Shown here one piece after another: positions 58,464-64,000 of a stretch of DNA of 64,000 nucleotides (position 1 is the stretch's first letter; the number at the start of each line of letters is the position of its first letter). Source of the stretch: Elgaria multicarinata webbii (taxonomy: Eukaryota; Chordata; Lepidosauria; Squamata; Anguidae); NCBI RefSeq assembly GCF_023053635.1, contig NC_086187.1, forward strand, positions 29,240,501-29,304,500, in the 5' to 3' direction. A program made the position numbers and the translations under genes. The notes under the pieces are model-generated. The model saw only the letters and a list, made by a program, of their open reading frames with translations, was not told the DNA's origin and did no database searches.

Positions 58464-60559
58464 AGTCTCACAGCGAGGGTTCCTCTCTTTTTTTGCTTTT
58501 GGCTGGGGCAGGGGAGGCAGCAGCAGCGGTCCCCGCAGACAGGCAGGGCCAGGGCTGCTCCTGTCAGGCAGAGCCAGGGCCCCCCACATTCCGCCTCAAA
58601 CAGGTCCTGCTTCTTCAGGAGTCCTCAATGGCAGGGTGGGCATGCCGCTCACCCTCCCATCACCAGGCCTGGCCGCCTCCCCTGCCAGGGACACCAGCAA
58701 TGGACCCCTGGCATAGACAGCGCAATGGCAGAGAGGGACAGGCAGACCCTCCGCTGAGAAGCCAGGCATCTGTGGCTGCGAGCAGCCAGGGAGGGAGGCC
58801 TGAGCGATCCCCAGGTGGGAAGGGAAGGAGGAGAGAGGGCCTCCATTCCCAGTCGGGGGGGGGCGCTTTGGGCCGTCCCCTCCTGCATCATGGCCCTGGG
58901 TCCAGGCCACAGAGCCCTCCAAGCAGGCAAACTGGTCCCAGCCCTGCCTCCTCCCTGAACAGGCCAGTCCGGTCCTTCCACGCTCCTGCTACAGGGTGGA
59001 AGAAGCACCTCCAAGAGGCGGCACGCCTGCCTGCCTGCCAGATCATCCCGGCACGAGGCCTGGGTGTGGCGTTGGCGCCAAGACACACATCTGTATGCTC
59101 CAGGGAACCTGGACATCTGAGGTGGGTTGGGAGGCAGGAGGGGGCGCTCCCTTGAGCAGGGGAAGGGCTGCCCTGCAGGCAGAGGGCCGCCCCACGAGGG
59201 AGCGAGGGTGGGCTCTTCTCCCGGGGCCAGGAGGGGAAGGACACAGCTCACGTGGGGCAGAGTGTGGGCAAGAGAGATGCCCCTCCCCATCTGTCCCACC
59301 CAGAGTTCTGGTGGCTGGGGGAAGCCCAGCTCCAGCTCTTCCTCCTACACAGAGTGAAAGATGGGAAGGAAGTGAGCCTGGGACACAGTAGGTCCCGGGG
59401 CGTCACAGCTGGCCGTTGCCACTGGCCCCGAGAGCCCCAGCATGGCCCCGCAGCAGGACCAGCTCTGCTTGGCCAGAAGCACCCAAGAAGCTCTAAGAAT
59501 GATTTCTCTCTCTCTCTCTCTTCTGCCAGGTAAAGGGGACCCACGGGCGTGCATTGTCCAAAGGCCCTCCAAGTCCTGGGAGCCCGCACTGACCTGAATG
59601 CTCTAGACCCACAGCGTGACATCAGCATTGCGCATGGGGCTAGCGTCCCTGGCTGCTAAGCTCACCTAGATGAAGCAAGCAGGGCACAACACACCAGCAG
59701 GCCTCCACAATTCAGCAGGGGTGCAGAGTCCCACCAGAGACCAAGCTGGGATTTGGCTGAGCAATGGAGCACGGGCAGGGGGCTGTGTCCCACAGGCACA
59801 GGGCTGGGCAAGAAGCAAGAGAAGCGGTCCCAGCCAAGGGATGTGCTGGCGGGGGAAACAGAGGGGGGCGTTCCTCCCCACGGCAGGCAGGCAGGCAGCG
59901 CCCACCCCGGTGCGTCTCAGCGGTGACACTCCAGGAGGAAACCCCGGCTGGAATGACAGAACCAGCTGGGCAAGAGCTCTGCTCTGCAGCCAACCACAAT
60001 GTGCGGTTTCTTTTGTCTAGGCTCAAGTTCCTGGTTCCGTGTTTGACAAAAGTGCCCCTTTTGCCTCTCCCTTGCTGGCAAACGTGCCTCTCTTCCCCCT
60101 CCCTGTCGCACAGGGCAGACAGTGTAGCCGCCCCCCCACCCCCACCTCCAGGTGAGCTCCAGCCTCAGCTTCCCAGGCCACGCTGGTGCACAGCAAGAGG
60201 AGCCCACCCGGGGGTGGGGGCTGCCCTGACGGAGGCTGGGAGTGGCGCTCTCGGGTCCTGCCAGCTGGACAGGCTCTGAAATCTCAGCACGGGGCCTGGA
60301 CCAGGGAGCCAGCCCAGCGGTGCCTGCCTGGCCGTGGGACTCTCGAGGGGACCTGTTGCGTCTGCTCAGCCTTGCACAGCGCATGGAAAGCTTGCCTGTG
60401 ACCTGGGCAGAGGGGGGGCTGAGCACCAGGTGCGCCCCCCACCGCGACCTCTCCAGGCTCTGCCAGCCGGTGGATGGAGCTGGCTTCAGCCCCCACTTGC
60501 TCCAGTGCCTGCCCAGCCCCCAGCTGACCAAGGCCAGCACACACCAGCCAGGGCGGAGA
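58464..60559 (-). other. CORO7: CORO7 intron, nothing recognised
   Basis: I searched both strands for the missing CORO7 exons (WD-repeat words such as KLWDTR) and found none. (CT)n runs are near 59509, GGCA runs near 59885. Confidence 0.45.
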
Positions 60560-60775
60560 AGCGTTGGGCTGGGACTCGGGAGATCCGGGTTCAAGTCCTC
60601 ACTCGGCCATGGAAGCTCACTGGCTGACTTTGAGCCAGTCCGTGACCCTCAGCCTAGCCTACCTCACAGGGCTGTTGTGAGTAGAAGGCGGAGAGGAGCA
60701 GGGGGGGCGGATTTTGCCTTGGGCTCCTCGAAGGAAAGGCAGGCTATAAACGGAACAAAGAAATAAATCATATGT
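60560..60775 (+). mobile_element. MIR-like tRNA SINE, nearly whole
   Basis: Head GCGTTGGGCTGGGACTCGGG, box-B-like GGGTTCAAGTCC, core TGACTTTGAGCCAGTCCGTG, CCTACCTCACAGGGCTGTTG, then CCTTGGGCTCCTCGAAGG and an AT-rich tail with AAATAAAT. It is the best copy of this family in the window. Confidence 0.8.
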
Positions 60776-61484
60776 GAAGTTGGCTGAACCACGTGTGTGG
60801 ATGTCCGGGAGTGTGGGGGGCAGGGCAGGGAGGGGACTTGGCTGCTTTTCTTTGGGGCCTCCCCCCCCCATGCCTCTGGGTACTGGGAACAGCATCTGAC
60901 CAGGGAGGCGGGAAGCTGCCACCCAGAGTGACTGGGAGCCATATTCCCCACGGACCTGAGGCAGGCTGTAAGGGAAGGACCGGCGGCTACAAGCCCAAGG
61001 AGAAGCCATTTGCCTAGTGAGACTAGAGAGGCTCCTCTAGGGATGGTTCAGGAGAGGGGCAGCCCGGCTCACCCAGAACTGGCACCTATGCTGTTCTATG
61101 GGGGGAGGGAGCACGTTTGGAATGGGCTTTCTGCGGCCCAAGCAATCAGTCCCTCTGTTGACCTAAGATAAAGCAGGAGGGGAAAGCCAAACACCAGCCC
61201 CGGGGAACGGGGGGGGGGGGAGGGAACAAAGGCTGCATGTTGCATCCCAGCTGACATGTTTGTGGCTCTCCAGGTCAGGGAGGGGGGGATAAGAGGAGGG
61301 GGCGGTTGCTGCCTTGATTTGCTGAGAGAGAGCTGGGGGAGAGAGAGCTCAGGCGCTGGAGGTGCATTCAGAGGTCACAGCATTGGCACAGAGTAGCTCC
61401 CTTTGAGGGGGAACCCTGCATGCCTTGATCCATGCGGGGTGGGTCCTCAAAGCCTCCCCACCCACCGGGGCATTCCCTAAGTGT

Positions 61485-61531
61485 GCAGGCACTGTTATCT
61501 GTACAGCACCATGTACATTGATGGTGCTATA

Positions 61532-61575
<44 letters not shown>
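61485..61575 (+). repeat. Retroelement tail with (AAAT)n and (AAT)n
   Basis: TACAGCACCATGTACATTG and GGTGCTATATAAATAAAT look like a LINE/SINE 3' end, continued by tandem ATAA and then AAT units. Confidence 0.75.
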
Positions 61576-61576
<1 letters not shown>

Positions 61577-61589
61577 GTGCAAGCCCCTT

Positions 61590-61925
61590 TGCCCTCTTCA
61601 AATACTTAAAAGGTTGTCACACAGAGGAGGGCCAGGATCTCTTCTTGATCCTCCCAGAGTGCAGGACACGGAATAACAGGCTCAAGTTACAGGAAGTCAG
61701 ATTCCAGCTGCACATCAGGAAAAACTTCCCGACTGTTAGAGCAGTACAACAATGGAACCAGTTATCTAGGGAGGTTGTGGGCTCTCCCACACTAGAGGCC
61801 TTCAAGAGGCAGCTGGACAACCATCTGTCAGGGATGCTTTAGGGTGGATTCCTGCATTGAGCAGGGGGTTGGACTCGATGGCCTTGTAGGCCCCTTCCAA
61901 CTCTGCTATTCTATGATTCTATGTT
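61590..61925 (+). mobile_element. CR1 LINE 3' end
   Basis: The open frame at 61645-61842 reads ILPECRTRNNRLKLQEVRFQ, then FPTVRAVQQWNQLSREVVG, ending in GML and a stop, followed by the CR1 3' UTR and TTCTATGATTCTATG. It is close in sequence to the copy at 18226. Confidence 0.9.
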
Positions 61926-62401
61926 AGTGCATTCAGAGCTACCATATGACTGGTCCAGAGGATGCCTCGGGGTTTGAGGAGGACGGGCTGGGCCCGCCAG
62001 CCCAACAGCCACTCTGCCCCCCCCCCCCGCCAAAGGATTTCATACAAGCCGAATCCTCATAGCAACAGGAGGGGCTTTAAAGGTGCGGCATCACAGTTAC
62101 CCCAGCCAGAGCTGGCCTTCCGTCAAAGGTCAGCGATGCTCAGCAAGGCACGTTGAAACCCAGGAGGGCTGTAGCCCAAAGAGAGGGTGACGTGGTGCAA
62201 AGGGGGGGTGCAGGGGGGCAGGCACAAGCACAGGCACCTGGAGCGGAGACCGGCCACACCCACTTGCGGCCACCGCCGCCCTTCACAGAGGCAGCTCTGT
62301 TGACATAAAGGTCTGAGAGGTGCGTCTTTACCACCCACCCACCCGGCTCAGCCCTGGTTCGCAGCAGAATCTGGGAGCTGTGCTGGGACAGAGCAAAGGG
62401 T

Positions 62402-62575
62402 TGGTTGAGCCAGTGCGGCATAGTGGTCAGACTGGGACTTGGGGATCCCCACGCATGGGCTGACTTTGGCCATGCACCGACTCTCAGCTTAACCAACCTC
62501 ACAGGGTTGTTGCAAGGGTGCAATGGAGAGGCGGATCATGGATGGGCCTTGGGCTCCTTGGGGCAAAGGCAGCAG
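62402..62575 (+). mobile_element. MIR-like SINE, damaged
   Basis: TTGAGCCAGTGCGGCATAGT, a shortened tRNA-like head, CTCAGCTTAACCAACCTCAC, AGGGTTGTTGC and GCCTTGGGCTCCTTGGGGC, in family order. Confidence 0.7.
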
Positions 62576-62789
62576 CAAGACATGATGAAGGATGCCACGG
62601 TGGCGGTGGATCAGTCCAGCTCCCGGCTTCCCCCGAAGGTCAAGGCGAGTCCCCAGGCGGAGGGCGCTCCAGCAGCACCTGGCGCATGCCGGCTCTGGCC
62701 ACAGAGAAGGGCCCGTTTACGGACCCCAGCGAAGAGCCCCGGAGAGGCTCTCCTCTGCCCTGGCTTTGCAGGGCCCCCTCTTAGCACCA

Positions 62790-63560
62790 TCTGAATGAGT
62801 GGCCATCCCCACATGCCGCGCCCGGGTTCCAGAGGTTTTGCGCCCTGTGTTTCCTCGGCCGCCGACTCCCTCCACCCGAGCCCTCGTGGAGACAGAGGCG
62901 GGGCCGGTCTCGGGCTTACGCCAGCCCCGAGTGCGAGATGCACCTGCCGCCGCGCCTCTCTGGAGGCCCTTCCTGGCACAAGCAAGGGAAGGCGGGAGCC
63001 GCCCCCTCCCCAGAGGGCACCGGCCGGGCGCCGCGGGAGAGGGGCGGCAGCGGCCGTCCCGATTCCGCCCGCCCCGCGGCTCCGCAGCCAATCCGAGGCG
63101 CCGGCCGGGGCCAAGCCGCCGCCTCCTCCTCCGCCCGGCGCCGCCTCCGCTGCGCTTGGGAGCCGCGGGCTGGGACCGGGCTCGCCACAGCCGAGAGGGA
63201 CAAGCAGCGCCAGCAGCTGCACCAGCAGCAGCCGCAGCCGCAGCGCCTCCGCGGAGCCGGCCATGGAGCGGGCGCCCGAGCAGCGCCGCCGCGCCAGGGC
63301 GCTCTAGAGGCGGCGCGCCGGCCCCAGTCCCGCGCGCCCCGACCCGCAGCTCCCGGACGCCGACGCCGACGCCTGCCCGGCCGAGTCGGTAAGTGCCTGC
63401 GCCGCCGCCGCCGCCGCCGCCGCGCCCGGTCCCGAGAGCGCTCGCGGGACCCTCGACGGCGCCTCTTCCCCAGAAGCGCCCGGCAGCAGGGAGCCGTGTC
63501 CGCGCCGCCTGGCAGGCCCGGCCCGGCCCCGGCCCCGACGGGCCTCTGGGGCACGTCGAT
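62790..63560 (+). promoter_or_regulatory. VASN: CpG island with probable non-coding exon 1 of VASN
   Basis: A CpG-dense block with a strong + strand donor: the exon ends GAGTCG at 63388, then GTAAGT. Vasorin has an untranslated first exon and a single coding exon, and in human it sits on this strand within a CORO7 intron, so position, strand and exon type fit. The coding exon is not in the window. Identity therefore rests on gene order, not on protein similarity. The 5' limit of the exon is unknown. Confidence 0.5.
63263..63307 (+). other. Upstream ORF in the probable VASN first exon
   Basis: An ATG in an ideal Kozak setting (GCCATGG) opens a 14-codon frame, MERAPEQRRRARAL, that stops before the splice donor. 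If the exon is transcribed from above 63263, this would be a complete translated-leader candidate able to damp the main ORF. Confidence 0.4.
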
Positions 63561-63589
63561 GACGTGGAGGAGACCCCGAGCGCCCCCCG

Positions 63590-63665
63590 CCCGGGGGGAT
63601 GTGGGTTCAAATCCCAGTCCCTCCTTGACAGCGTTGTTGCGAGGATGGCATGAAGGAAGGCGCCT
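63590..63665 (+). mobile_element. MIR-like SINE fragment
   Basis: GATGTGGGTTCAAATCCCAG then GACAGCGTTGTTGCGAGGA matches the box-B and core parts of the family. It lies just inside the intron after the 63388 donor. Confidence 0.5.
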
Positions 63666-64000
63666 TCGCAGCCGCCCGCGCCCAGGAGGGAACGAGGGGG
63701 GGAGGGAGGGCGAGAGAACAGCGAGAGAACAGCAACAAAACCCCGGCGGGGCAGGAACGGCCCCCGCCCCCCGCCCGATGCCCCCGCGGCTTCCTCCTCA
63801 GTAACCCTTCTCGATTGGGGCCAAAGCCTGTCAAGCCCCCCCCGCCCCGAGCAGCCGAGGAATTACCCTCTCTCCTCGGACTCCCCAGCACCGCTGCCAA
63901 GCCAGGCCGGCTCCAGCCCCCAAACCCTGAGCTCAGCCCCGCCAGGGCTCCGCTCTGGACCACCAGCTGGAAGGAAGTTCCGGACCTGAGCAGGGCTCCC

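Noticed and set aside
59775-59810. LCLWDTAPC on the - strand, resembling the CORO7 KLWDTR exon
   Set aside because: The residues around it do not match CORO7 and there is no fitting acceptor/donor pair with the needed phase, so it is a chance match.

Overview
The window is GC-rich vertebrate nuclear DNA with multi-exon genes. Its interspersed repeats (CR1 and L3/L2-type LINE 3' ends, a MIR-like tRNA SINE, fold-back MITEs) point to a sauropsid, most probably a squamate reptile, and perhaps a small GC-rich chromosome. The species is an inference from repeat style, not proven. No prokaryotic features, tRNA or rRNA genes or CRISPR arrays were seen.

The gene order is TFAP4(-), GLIS2(+), PAM16(-), CORO7(-), then a promoter on the + strand where VASN is expected. 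From memory of human 16p13.3 this is the same conserved block. TFAP4 (coding 10872 down to 3417, seven coding exons, 335 aa) is complete, and its CpG-island promoter lies at about 9.7-11.4 kb. GLIS2 runs the other way: a CpG island with a probable non-coding first exon ends at 22413, a roughly 13 kb intron holds a second CpG island at 30.4-32.1 kb, and six coding exons lie at 35412-38523 (530 aa). PAM16 (coding 44425 down to 41614, five exons, 127 aa) is convergent with GLIS2. CORO7 lies just upstream of PAM16 on the same strand. Nineteen 3' coding exons are present (56605 down to 46873, about 663 residues); the N-terminal exons fall outside the window. At 62.8-63.6 kb a CpG island with a good + strand splice donor looks like the untranslated first exon of VASN, nested in a CORO7 intron.

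Exon boundaries were set by matching remembered family protein sequences to both frames and splice signals. Every junction listed keeps the reading frame. The PAM16 first coding exon carries only the ATG, and the CORO7 last coding exon carries only one codon plus the stop. Both neighbouring junctions are phase 0, so the known CORO7-PAM16 read-through splice is possible in frame here.

The rest is intron and intergenic DNA with LINE and SINE fragments, two fold-back elements (39775-39921 and 57787-58463), a GC-rich minisatellite in PAM16 intron 1, and several simple repeats. Functionally the genes are a bHLH-leucine-zipper repressor/activator (TFAP4), a Kruppel-like zinc-finger factor of kidney and cilium biology (GLIS2), a mitochondrial protein-import subunit (PAM16), and a Golgi/actin WD40 protein (CORO7). 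They are neighbours by ancestry rather than a shared pathway.
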